This document shows positions 1 to 8,076 of a stretch of DNA of 57,367 nt, in pieces. Each line of letters begins with the position of its first letter. Position 1 is the stretch's first letter. A program made the position numbers and the translations under genes. The stretch is from an uncultured Polaribacter sp. (GTDB taxonomy: Bacteria; Bacteroidota; Bacteroidia; Flavobacteriales; Flavobacteriaceae): contig CAJWAC010000004.1 of assembly GCA_913020555.1 (NCBI GenBank), positions 1 through 57,367 of the forward strand. Reading direction: 5' to 3'. The notes under the pieces are model-generated. The model was given only the letters and a program-made list of their open reading frames with translations, was not told the origin of the DNA and searched no databases.

Positions 1-756
1 AGAAAAAGTAGCATCTAAGCCATTATTATGAAATTGATTGTCTGTCCATAAGGGATTATTATCACTACCATGACAATGAAAACAATCTCCTTTTGCTTCA
101 TCCATAAATATATTAAATCCGTTTTGTTCTTCTTGAGTTAAATTGGTTTTACCTAGCAAAAATTTATCAAATTTAGAATCTCCTGATATAATTGTTCTTT
201 CAAACTGTGCTAATGCCTTTGTAATTTGAGTTGAATCGATTTTTGATGTGCCAAAGGCTTGTAAAAAAAGTTCTGGATATTCTGGATGGTTCTTAATACG
301 TTCTGTAACATTCTTCCACACAGCGTGCAATTCAACAGGATTTGAAACAGGTTCTAAAGCTTGATTTTCTATAGTAAAATCTTGTCCATTCCATGTGAAT
401 TTTTCATCAAAATTCCATGCTAGGTTAAATAATGGCATAGCGTTTCTGCTGCCTTTTATACCATCTATGCCAGAGCTAAATTGCAAATTATCTGTAAATG
501 CTTTTCTTGGATTGTGACAAGTTGCACAAGATTGTGTTCCGTTACCTGAAAGGATTTTATCAAAAAAAAGCTTTTTACCTAAAGCTACTCCTTCTTCTGT
601 TAGAGGATTATTAGCTGGTAATATTGGAGCAATTAATTTATCTGAAAATAACTCTGGAATTTTTAAATTGTAAGGAACTGGCTCGTAAGCTTCTTCTTTT
701 GATGAGCAATTCATCAAAATAAAAAAAGAGCTTATGTATATCCAAAATTGTTTCAT
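1..756 (-). CDS. Cytochrome c peroxidase family lipoprotein (MauG/MbnH-like), 3' part outside window
   Basis: Open reading frame of 252 codons that runs off the left edge. The N-terminus has a lipoprotein signal with the lipobox LMNC (Cys17). Two c-type heme sites are visible, CATCH at residues 77-81 and CFHCH at 225-229, the arrangement of di-heme cytochrome c peroxidases. The segment FTWNG followed by ENQALEPVSNPVEL resembles the MauG/MbnH branch. The protein should sit in the periplasm, anchored to a membrane, and carry out heme-based oxidation. It lies 60 bp downstream of an MbnP-like gene; MbnH enzymes of methanotrophs oxidise a Trp of their MbnP partner to kynurenine, so this could be such a pair (inference). 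A plain hydrogen-peroxide-reducing peroxidase is the alternative. The family is clear; the MbnH assignment is less so because the C-terminal part is missing. Confidence 0.88.
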   Translation of the reverse strand, partial: MKQFWIYISSFFILMNCSSKEEAYEPVPYNLKIPELFSDKLIAPILPANNPLTEEGVALGKKLFFDKILSGNGTQSCATCHNPRKAFTDNLQFSSGIDGIKGSRNAMPLFNLAWNFDEKFTWNGQDFTIENQALEPVSNPVELHAVWKNVTERIKNHPEYPELFLQAFGTSKIDSTQITKALAQFERTIISGDSKFDKFLLGKTNLTQEEQNGFNIFMDEAKGDCFHCHGSDNNPLWTDNQFHNNGLDATFS

Positions 757-816
757 TTAAAATAGTTCTCACCATATTCTTTTGTTCTCAAAAAACAAAC
801 GGAATTAAAAGTTGAT

Positions 817-1569
817 TTAGTTATTTGTTATATCTCCTAAAGAAAAAACGGTTTTCCCATTTTCTTGCATTAATTTTTGTGCTTCAAAATTGGGCATTAA
901 AACCGTATTTAATATATTTAAATCCCAAGTATTTGGATTTTTAAACCACTCTGCAATATTCATTTTAACCTCAACTGTAGTATCATTCTGAAAATTAAAA
1001 GTTCCCATATCAAACTCAAATGATGTGTCTTTAAAAACTAAATTGTTTGGGTCTGATTTGTCTACAGCTCTTATGGCATGATAATTAAAATTTGCATCAT
1101 CATTATTATTGTCTTTGTATTTGCCGTCAAATTGCATATAATGATAACCACCACCCAACATTCCTGGCACATTAAAAGAAACTGAATTTAAATCTTGATA
1201 TGCGCCATCTATATTATTGGCATCTGCAAATCCAAAAGTGAATTTTAATATATTTGAGCCTTGATTTACTTCATTAAAGTTTAGCTCCAAACCAGATTCT
1301 TCACCAATATTAATTAAATGGTGACTTTTGTTTTCGCTACCAATGTTTATATCAGAAACTACATATCTTAACTTTACCAAACTTACAGATTCCCCATTTT
1401 CTGTTGTAAACTTAAAATCATTGAAATCTGAAGAAGTAACCTGTACACCATTCCAATTATGAGTAAATTTTAAGGTGATATTTACTGGTGCTGGATTTAC
1501 ACAACAATCTACTTCATCTTTACACGAAATAAATATTAAAAGGATTAATAAATACGTAATTTTTCTCAT
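817..1569 (-). CDS. MbnP-like lipoprotein (putative copper-binding partner of the di-heme enzyme)
   Basis: 250 residues with a lipoprotein signal ending at Cys16 (FISC). The segments SLVKLRYVVSDINI, then NIDGAYQDLNSVSFNVPGM, then GGGYHYMQFDGKY and a later FNYHAIRA follow the pattern I associate with MbnP-family proteins: a beta-sandwich with His/Tyr-rich strands. Known MbnP proteins bind copper after an MbnH di-heme enzyme converts a Trp to kynurenine. Trp residues here are in HNWNG near the N-terminus and EWFKNPNTW near the C-terminus; the Trp-rich strand I expect after the GM motif is replaced by LGGGYHYM. The next gene downstream encodes a di-heme peroxidase, which supports the pairing. 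It starts 3 nt after the stop of the upstream lipoprotein gene, so the genes are probably co-transcribed. Copper binding is inferred from family and context only. Confidence 0.72.
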   Translation of the reverse strand: MRKITYLLILLIFISCKDEVDCCVNPAPVNITLKFTHNWNGVQVTSSDFNDFKFTTENGESVSLVKLRYVVSDINIGSENKSHHLINIGEESGLELNFNEVNQGSNILKFTFGFADANNIDGAYQDLNSVSFNVPGMLGGGYHYMQFDGKYKDNNNDDANFNYHAIRAVDKSDPNNLVFKDTSFEFDMGTFNFQNDTTVEVKMNIAEWFKNPNTWDLNILNTVLMPNFEAQKLMQENGKTVFSLGDITNN

Positions 1570-1572
1570 TAT

Positions 1573-2889
1573 TTATTTTAAATTTAGAATGAAGGCATCA
1601 GAAAAGCCTTTATTTTCTGAAATTTCGATATCTGAACTCCAAGACTCTCCAACAACAATAATGCCATTATTAGACGTTTCAATTATACCATTTGCTTCAT
1701 CTAACTCTGAGCCTCCAATTGATTTTTCCCAAATCAAATTGCCATTTTCATTTATTTTTATGATCCAAATATCTTTATTTCCTTCATTTTTAGAAACATC
1801 AAAATCTAAACTTCTAGAACTTCCTGTTAAATAAAAATTTCCTTGATTGCCTTTAATTATTTTGTTTGCAATTTCAAAGTTAGAACCACCATAACTTTTT
1901 TCCCAAATTAAATCTCCATCACCATTGATTTTTATCAACCAAATATCTGAAGAACCTCTATTTTGTGAAACATTTACATCTGCACTTCTTGAGTTTCCTG
2001 CAATTAAAAATTGATTATCCGCTGTTGTAGTAATGGTATATGCCTCGTCTGGTTGTGTTCCTCCGTAATTCTTTTCCCAAATTTTATTTCCTTCTTTATC
2101 AAGTTTTACAATCCAAAAATCATAATCTCCAATATTATTGGTAATGTCTGTATCTGAACTATCGCTTGAACCCACTAGAAGATAATCTCCATTATTGGTT
2201 TCTTCAATATCATAAAGCGTATCTGTAAACAAACCTCCAAAATATCTAGACCAAAGTTTAGCTCCATTTTCATCAATTTTTATCAACCAAAAATCGCCTC
2301 CTGCGTGCCTAGATTTTGAGTTTCCTTGGCCACCTGAAGCAGATACATCTAAAGAACCCCCTAAAAGAAATCCATTATCTGTTGTTTCTTTTACGACATA
2401 AGCTTGATCTGAACCTGAAAAACCAAAACTTTTCTCCCAAATAATAGTTCCTAAAGCATCTAATTTTAGTGTCCAAAAATCATAATTACCTTGGTTACTA
2501 GAAACGTCTCCATCTGAACTTCTACTAAAACCTGTTATTAAAAAGCCATTATCATTAGTTTGTATTGCATCTCTTCCTCTATCATCGTCTGAACCTCCAA
2601 ATGTCTTACTCCATTCTAAATTATTGTCACTATCAAATTTTAAAAACCAAAAATCATAACTATCATTTGTTTTATTTTTGATGTCAAAATCTGAACTTTG
2701 AGTATGTCCTAAAACGGCATATCCTTCATCATTTGTGTTAATAATAACTTGAGCAACATCATTTTTAGAGCCTCCTAAAGTTTTTACAAAATGAATTTCT
2801 GGTATTGTGTTTGAATCGCTAAAAATTACATCTTTCTTATCACAAGAAATAATTAAACTAAAAACTAAACAAAGAACAAAAATTCTCAA
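1573..2889 (-). CDS. Lipoprotein of seven beta-propeller-like repeats
   Basis: 438 residues: a lipoprotein signal (IISC, Cys16), then seven imperfect repeats of about 57 residues that fill the rest of the chain. Each repeat follows the pattern IWEKsfGGs..DeA..i..t.dnGfli.GsS.SsD.Dvs.n.Gn.DfWiiKid.nGn. Seven such blades suggest a single seven-bladed propeller on the cell surface or periplasmic face (inference; no structure seen). No catalytic motif is visible, so a binding or scaffold role is most likely. It lies 4 nt downstream of the choice-of-anchor B gene and 3 nt upstream of the MbnP-like gene, all lipoproteins in one operon. I do not recognise a specific named function. Confidence 0.85.
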   Translation of the reverse strand: MRIFVLCLVFSLIISCDKKDVIFSDSNTIPEIHFVKTLGGSKNDVAQVIINTNDEGYAVLGHTQSSDFDIKNKTNDSYDFWFLKFDSDNNLEWSKTFGGSDDDRGRDAIQTNDNGFLITGFSRSSDGDVSSNQGNYDFWTLKLDALGTIIWEKSFGFSGSDQAYVVKETTDNGFLLGGSLDVSASGGQGNSKSRHAGGDFWLIKIDENGAKLWSRYFGGLFTDTLYDIEETNNGDYLLVGSSDSSDTDITNNIGDYDFWIVKLDKEGNKIWEKNYGGTQPDEAYTITTTADNQFLIAGNSRSADVNVSQNRGSSDIWLIKINGDGDLIWEKSYGGSNFEIANKIIKGNQGNFYLTGSSRSLDFDVSKNEGNKDIWIIKINENGNLIWEKSIGGSELDEANGIIETSNNGIIVVGESWSSDIEISENKGFSDAFILNLK

Positions 2890-2893
2890 TGTA

Positions 2894-4357
2894 CTATTGT
2901 TTTCTTAAAATGAAAAGTCCTTTCTCAATATCACTAACTACTATTTTTCCACTTTCAAAAAATGGATAAACATTCCACACCCCATTAAAAAGAGGTTCGT
3001 CATCAGCTGGATAAGTATCAAAAAAACCAGTTTCTGTTATTGTACCTGAAGCAATATTAGCTATATCATGCATTCTTACACCAGCTCTGTAATTTGCAAG
3101 ATAAAAAGTATTTTCTTTTACGTAGCCATTATGATCTATAGCTGTTGTTGGTCCAAAATATTCTGATAATAAAACAGGATTATCTAAATCTAATAAATCA
3201 AAAATAAGAATCCTTGTGTTATCTACGTTTCCATCGTATTCATCTAATTCATCTCCTACAATAAAATATCTTTGATCTTCTGTAAACCAACCTTGATGTG
3301 TATAACCCTCTTTTGAATAACTAATGTTGGATAATTTTATAGGGTTTCGTTTATCTGTAACATCTGTAATAACAACTTCGTTGATACCATTGCGTTCGCC
3401 ATTAGAGCCAATTAAAATTTCTTTTCCAGTATAATCTGAATCTGGCCCATTGTAATTTACAACCTGTGCATCATGAGAATAACCACCTTCACTAAAACCA
3501 CCTTCTAGTATTGGTGATTTTGGATTTTGAATATTAATAAAAACTGGACCTCCTCCATATAGACTTGTTCCCACTGCATATGCATACCCAGAGGCTTCAT
3601 TAATTACAATATTGTGTGCATTGCCAAACTCGGTAAATTCTACATCTGCAGCTAATATTCTTGGTGAATTAGAAATATCTCTAAGTTGGGTTAAATCTAT
3701 AACTTGCATGCCATGATTACTTGCTTCACTAACAATAAATGCATGGTCACTATATACTTTAATATCCCTCCAACTACTATTTACAGTTCGTGTTGGTAAA
3801 TTTCCAACATGAACAGGGTTATCTGTATCTGTAATATCTACAAAAGCAGTACCATTACTTAAACCAATTATTGCATATTCATGATTAGTTGTTGTATCTG
3901 TCCAACCCCACGAATCATTTCCCGCTAAATTATTTGAACTTGTACTAGAAAAATCTAAATCATCTAAAGAAATACTCATTAATAAATCATACCCATTACA
4001 AGGATAAACGCCAGCAAAACCATTTTCACAAGGAATTTTATTTAATTCGGTAAATTCACATGCATCGCCTATTCCATTATTATTAGTATCTTCTTGATTC
4101 GGGTTTGCCACTTCAGGGCAATTATCAATACTGTTTGCAACGCCATCATTGTCATCATCTTCAATAAATTCACATGCATCGCCTATTCCATTATTATTAG
4201 CATCTTCTTGATCTGGATTGGCTACTTCAGGACAATTGTCTATACTGTTTACAACACCATCATTATCATCATCTTCAATAGCGCTAATTGAACTTTTAGA
4301 ACAAGCTAAAAAAATAAGACTAAAAATAAGTACAATTGATAAATATTTAAATTTCAT
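2894..4357 (-). CDS. Choice-of-anchor B family lipoprotein with two thrombospondin type 3 repeats
   Basis: 487 residues. Lipobox LACS places the lipid-modified Cys at residue 19. Residues 28-103 are two nearly identical 38-residue thrombospondin type 3 units with DDDNDG and NNNGIGDAC calcium-binding patterns. The remaining ~380 residues resemble choice-of-anchor B proteins, with LVIVD-like repeats: WGWTD, FVDITDTDNPVHVGNLPT, GNAHNIVINEASGYAYAVG, SHDAQVVNY, HQGWFTEDQRYFIVGDE, DHNGYV. His residues recur at equivalent places. The function of this family is unknown to me; a secreted or surface propeller is likely. First gene of a four-lipoprotein operon ending with the di-heme peroxidase. The sequence TGTAATTTGCA on the minus strand (4375-4385) is a possible -7 region. 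Confidence 0.85.
   Translation of the reverse strand: MKFKYLSIVLIFSLIFLACSKSSISAIEDDDNDGVVNSIDNCPEVANPDQEDANNNGIGDACEFIEDDDNDGVANSIDNCPEVANPNQEDTNNNGIGDACEFTELNKIPCENGFAGVYPCNGYDLLMSISLDDLDFSSTSSNNLAGNDSWGWTDTTTNHEYAIIGLSNGTAFVDITDTDNPVHVGNLPTRTVNSSWRDIKVYSDHAFIVSEASNHGMQVIDLTQLRDISNSPRILAADVEFTEFGNAHNIVINEASGYAYAVGTSLYGGGPVFINIQNPKSPILEGGFSEGGYSHDAQVVNYNGPDSDYTGKEILIGSNGERNGINEVVITDVTDKRNPIKLSNISYSKEGYTHQGWFTEDQRYFIVGDELDEYDGNVDNTRILIFDLLDLDNPVLLSEYFGPTTAIDHNGYVKENTFYLANYRAGVRMHDIANIASGTITETGFFDTYPADDEPLFNGVWNVYPFFESGKIVVSDIEKGLFILRKQ
4049..4276 (-). repeat. Tandem 114-bp repeat encoding two thrombospondin type 3 units
   Basis: Two adjacent units (about 4163-4276 and 4049-4162) encode 38-residue copies differing at four residues (V/A, D/N, A/T, I/T). 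The DNA is also highly similar, which suggests a recent duplication or slippage-prone array whose copy number could vary between strains. Confidence 0.85.
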
Positions 4358-4430
4358 ACCATTTATTTTATTCCTGCAAATTACAGAATATTTACTTAGA
4401 TTTAAATAAAACAGACTTATTATATTTTTA

Positions 4431-4460
4431 TTGTTTTAATAAAGCAACTACTTATCTTTG
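4431..4460 (+). promoter_or_regulatory. Promoter of thiL (-33 TTG, -7 TATCTTTG)
   Basis: TTG at 4431-4433 and TATCTTTG at 4453-4460 are separated by 19 bp, matching the Bacteroidota sigma factor consensus. Transcription should begin near 4463-4465, at or 1-2 nt before the ATG at 4465, so the mRNA is predicted to be leaderless. Confidence 0.75.
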
Positions 4461-4464
4461 CAGT

Positions 4465-5514
4465 ATGTTAGAAGATAAAAATCAAAACAAAACATCATTG
4501 GCTGAACTTGGTGAGTTTGGCTTAATAAATCATATTACAAAGTATTTTAAGGTTGAAAATTCATCAACCATAAAAGCCGTTGGAGATGATGCTGCAGTTT
4601 TAGCTGCTTCAGAAAAACAGACTTTGGTAACTACAGACCTTTTAATAGAAGGTGTACATTTTGATTTGAGTTATATGCCTTTAAAACATTTAGGTTACAA
4701 AGCTGTAATGGTGAATCTTTCTGATGTTTATGCCATGAATGGCGAAGCTGAACAAATTACAGTTTCTATCGCCGTTTCTAACCGATTTCCTTTAGAAGCT
4801 ATTGAGGAATTATATGCAGGAATTCAATTAGCTTGTGATACCTATAAAATAGATTTAATTGGAGGAGACACCACATCTTCTACCAAAGGAATTTTAATTT
4901 CTGTTACTGCTGTTGGGAAAGCGAATAAGGAGGATATCCTTTATAGAGATGGTGCAAAAGAGACCGATTTAATTGTGGTTTCTGGAGATTTAGGTGCTGC
5001 TTATTTAGGTTTACAGGTTTTAGAAAGAGAAAAGCAAGTTTTTAAGGTTGATCCTAACAATCAGCCCGATTTAGATAATTACACGTACTTAATTGAGCGT
5101 CAATTAAAACCAGAGGCAAGAAAAGATGTTTCAGGAATTTTAAAAGAATTGGAGGTAAAACCTACGAGTATGATTGATATTTCTGACGGATTATCTTCAG
5201 AGCTTTTTCATATTTGTACACAAAGTAAAGTTGGATGTAAAATTTACGAAGACAAATTACCTTTAGACCCTCAAGTTATTTCTACTTGTGAGGAATTTGA
5301 GTTAGATTCTACAATGGTGGCTTTAAGTGGAGGAGAAGACTACGAATTACTTTTTACAGTGCCCATTGCTGATTTTGAAAAAATAAAAGGAAACCCTAAT
5401 TTTTCTATTGTAGGCCACATTACAGCAGAAAATCAAGGTTTGCAATTAATAACTAGAGCTAATCAAGAAATTGAATTGAAAGCTCAAGGATGGAATTCTA
5501 TAAAAAATATATAA
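4465..5514 (+). CDS. thiL: Thiamine-monophosphate kinase
   Basis: 349 residues, the usual ThiL length. It phosphorylates thiamine monophosphate to thiamine diphosphate with ATP, in the cytoplasm, as the last step of thiamine diphosphate synthesis. The N-terminal GELGLI-like start (LGEFGLI) and the metal-binding GDDAAV at residues 40-45 are characteristic, as are LIGGDTTSS, MIDISDGLSSEL and the C-terminal GGEDYELLF motif of the PurM/ThiL fold. It stands alone between divergent and convergent neighbours and has its own promoter. No other thiamine genes and no TPP riboswitch are visible next to it. Start chosen because the -7 box ends 4 nt upstream of this ATG. Confidence 0.95.
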   Translation: MLEDKNQNKTSLAELGEFGLINHITKYFKVENSSTIKAVGDDAAVLAASEKQTLVTTDLLIEGVHFDLSYMPLKHLGYKAVMVNLSDVYAMNGEAEQITVSIAVSNRFPLEAIEELYAGIQLACDTYKIDLIGGDTTSSTKGILISVTAVGKANKEDILYRDGAKETDLIVVSGDLGAAYLGLQVLEREKQVFKVDPNNQPDLDNYTYLIERQLKPEARKDVSGILKELEVKPTSMIDISDGLSSELFHICTQSKVGCKIYEDKLPLDPQVISTCEEFELDSTMVALSGGEDYELLFTVPIADFEKIKGNPNFSIVGHITAENQGLQLITRANQEIELKAQGWNSIKNI

Positions 5515-5515
5515 T

Positions 5516-5544
5516 GAAAGAGAAACAAATGTTGTTTCTCTTTC
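5516..5544. terminator. Hairpin between convergent thiL and the TonB receptor
   Basis: A perfect 13-bp stem (5516-5528 with 5532-5544) around a 3-nt ATG loop starts 2 nt after the thiL stop. It is purine/pyrimidine-biased (GAAAGAGAAACAA) and could act on both strands. No long U tract follows, so termination efficiency is uncertain. Confidence 0.65.
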
Positions 5545-5563
5545 GTCATATAAAATTATCATA

Positions 5564-7936
5564 TTAATTACTTCTTCTTTGTTCATCATCATTACCAAAA
5601 CCTCTGTTATTTCCCTTAATTTTCTTATTTCCAAAATCGTAAGAAAGTGATATTCTAAAGTTTCTAGAACTTTGGTTTTCGCTATAACTTTGATTTATAT
5701 TATTTACTGTAGAATCATAATTATTTAAACTACCCATATTTAAAACATCACTGAAAAGCATAGATAATTTTATGTTGTTTTTAAAATCGTGTTCTACCCC
5801 AAATGATAAATGAAACATTTCTCCAACACTAAACAAACCATCATTATGAAAAGAACTGTACCAAGCATTGGCTTGTAATTTTGTGCTTTTACTTAGGATA
5901 AATGTATTGTAAGATTCCGCGTAAAATTGAACTCCGTCGTTCACTTCTGCATTGTTGTTTTTAGTTAATTCAGTAAAATAAGCTAATAAATTGATGCTAT
6001 TCTGACTTTTAAACCAAGAAATCTTATTATAAGAAAAACTCTCTTCCCATTTGTAAATATACTTTTTGAAATAATTTTCTTGAGTTACAATTTGGTTTTG
6101 GTTTACCACATCTGTATTAAAAAACACACCAAAGCCATTTGTTATGATATCAAAAGACAAACTAGAACTGATATTATTTTTATATAAATGAGAAAATTTA
6201 AAAGTATCTGCAAAAGAAGGTTGTAAAAACGGATTACCTTCGCTATAACTATTGTCATTAATATAAAAACGGAATGGATTTAGATTTCTAAAATTGGGTC
6301 TATTGATTCTTTTTCCGTAAGAAAAATTAAAATTATTATCTTCATTTTTTGCATAAGAGAAGTATAAACTCGGAAAAAACTTATTGTAATTATTAACGTT
6401 TTCTTGATTTAAATCTACATTAAACCCTGTTGTTTTGGTACCTTCAAAACGCAAACCAAACTGCATTTCTAGCTTATCTGTTAAATTGCTATTTCCAGAA
6501 AAATAGGCTGCTAAAACATTTTCTTTATATGTAAAATCATTAGATTGATTTAGATCCAAAACAGGAGATCCAGAAAGAATATCAAAAAATAAAACATTGC
6601 TGTTTGTATTTGTAAAACTTGCTTTTACACCATAAGAAAGGTTTACTTTTTTTGACGGATATTCCAAATCAATTTTTGCGCTAAAATTTTCAATCTCTTG
6701 GTTTGCCTCGTTTAATGCCGCGGAAATTATACCTTGCGAAACACCAGAAGTATTAAACGATTCTGTAAAAAAATCATTAGTCCTATCAGCAGAAAACGTA
6801 AAGTAATCTGCATCAAAAGAAATACTTCTACCTAAAGAATCTAACTGTGTAAGCAAATGAAAATTAACAGAATGATTTTTATTATCATTAATATTATTAC
6901 CTGTTGTAAGTAATGATCTTTCTAAATTGTTATTAGTGTCAAAAACAGCAAACATCGTTTCTGCAACTATATTTGGCTGTGTTGTATTTCCTAAATATTG
7001 CAGGCCAAAAGTAGTATTATCAGAAATAGCATAATCAATTAAAAAACGGCCAGAAAATTGATCTCTTTGTCCTTTTCCCTCAATACCAATATCCCAAAAA
7101 TTGTTAGGATAACTTATTTGCAAACCTGACAAATTTCCTTCATCTCCTTTGGTTGCATTTAAACTTCCCGAAAATAAAATTTTATTTTTATTGTAAAGAA
7201 AGTTATTGGTTAATGTGGTAAAACTATACTTGTTTTGATTGTAAGAAAGTGTGGTTGCATTTTTCCAAGAATTTTGTAGCCCTTTTTTTAGAATAATGTT
7301 AATTAAACCTCCATTACCAGCTGCATCGTACTTTGCTGGCGGATTTGTAATTACTTCAATTTTTACAATGTCATTTGCAGAAAAGGCACTTAAAAAAGCA
7401 ATTAATTCATCACCTGCTAAAGGTGACAATCTTCCATTAATTAGTACTTGACTTGCACCTTTTCCTAAAATAGATATCTTATTGTTTTGTAATTGTACAC
7501 CAGGTGTAATTCTTAACACATCTAATCCATTTCCGCCAGTTGCAGCAATACTTTTTTCTACGTTAAAAACGAGTCTATCTACTTTTCTTTCTAAAACTCT
7601 TTTTTCTGTTTTAACAACAATTTCCTCTAAAGCTTGTGCATTTTCTTTTAGAAGTAAAGTACCTAAATTGATGTTTTTATTTACAATAATTGTCCTTGAC
7701 AAAGTTTGATACCCTAGAAAACTAATTTCTATTATGTATGTTCCATTTGAGGTTTGTAGTTCGAATTTTCCTTCATCAGTTGTTGTAGTTCCTGCTATTA
7801 TTTTGTTGTTACTATCTTTTAAAATAACATTTGCAAAAGGGATTACGTCTGCAACATCTGTTACTTTTCCTTTAATAGTTTGTGTACATATTGCTGTGGT
7901 AATTAATAAAGCAATTAGAATTGGTAGTGTTTTCAT
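5564..7936 (-). CDS. TonB-dependent-receptor-like outer membrane beta-barrel protein
   Basis: 790 residues with a signal peptide (MKTLPILIALLITTAIC). Residues ~20-100 form a carboxypeptidase-regulatory-like domain (KGKVTDVADVIPFANVILKDSN, then GTYIIEISFLGYQTL). A plug-like region follows (LEEIVVKTEKRVLERKVDR... LDVLRITPGVQLQNNKISILGKGASQVLINGR), then a long beta-barrel, as in the OMP_b-brl_3 type of Bacteroidota outer membrane protein. Substrate is unknown, and no SusD partner is adjacent. The gene lies downstream of, and on the same strand as, an AraC-type regulator, and its upstream region contains a 21-bp-spaced direct repeat that could be that regulator's operator. A likely -7 element (CACATTTG, minus strand 7957-7964) lies ~20 nt before the start. 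Confidence 0.88.
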   Translation of the reverse strand: MKTLPILIALLITTAICTQTIKGKVTDVADVIPFANVILKDSNNKIIAGTTTTDEGKFELQTSNGTYIIEISFLGYQTLSRTIIVNKNINLGTLLLKENAQALEEIVVKTEKRVLERKVDRLVFNVEKSIAATGGNGLDVLRITPGVQLQNNKISILGKGASQVLINGRLSPLAGDELIAFLSAFSANDIVKIEVITNPPAKYDAAGNGGLINIILKKGLQNSWKNATTLSYNQNKYSFTTLTNNFLYNKNKILFSGSLNATKGDEGNLSGLQISYPNNFWDIGIEGKGQRDQFSGRFLIDYAISDNTTFGLQYLGNTTQPNIVAETMFAVFDTNNNLERSLLTTGNNINDNKNHSVNFHLLTQLDSLGRSISFDADYFTFSADRTNDFFTESFNTSGVSQGIISAALNEANQEIENFSAKIDLEYPSKKVNLSYGVKASFTNTNSNVLFFDILSGSPVLDLNQSNDFTYKENVLAAYFSGNSNLTDKLEMQFGLRFEGTKTTGFNVDLNQENVNNYNKFFPSLYFSYAKNEDNNFNFSYGKRINRPNFRNLNPFRFYINDNSYSEGNPFLQPSFADTFKFSHLYKNNISSSLSFDIITNGFGVFFNTDVVNQNQIVTQENYFKKYIYKWEESFSYNKISWFKSQNSINLLAYFTELTKNNNAEVNDGVQFYAESYNTFILSKSTKLQANAWYSSFHNDGLFSVGEMFHLSFGVEHDFKNNIKLSMLFSDVLNMGSLNNYDSTVNNINQSYSENQSSRNFRISLSYDFGNKKIKGNNRGFGNDDEQRRSN

Positions 7937-7995
7937 CTTAATTTGTTTTGATGATACAAATGTGCAATTGAAAACTACTTTACACGACCGAATAC

Positions 7996-8060
7996 ATAAA
8001 GTCGAACTATTTTATAAAAAAGAAATCGGTTCGACTTTATTTTACAAACGTTCGACTTTA
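7996..8060. promoter_or_regulatory. Candidate AraC-family operator: two direct and one inverted copy of GTTCGACTTTA
   Basis: GTTCGACTTTA occurs at 8029-8039 and again at 8050-8060, exactly 21 bp apart. Its inverted copy ATAAAGTCGAAC is at 7996-8007, and a partial match AACTACTTTA is at 7973-7982. The block lies between the AraC-type gene (ends 8077) and the TonB-receptor start (7936), at about -43 to -107 of the proposed receptor promoter. A 21-bp direct repeat is the spacing used by AraC-family dimers (as at araI). Confidence 0.7.
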
Positions 8061-8076
8061 CGATAAGTAATTGATA

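Noticed and set aside
1475..1834. 119-codon plus-strand ORF
   Set aside because: Runs antisense across two overlapping lipoprotein genes with clear family features; composition is not protein-like.
4361..4464. TPP riboswitch in front of thiL
   Set aside because: No conserved thi-box sequence; the predicted leader is essentially zero.
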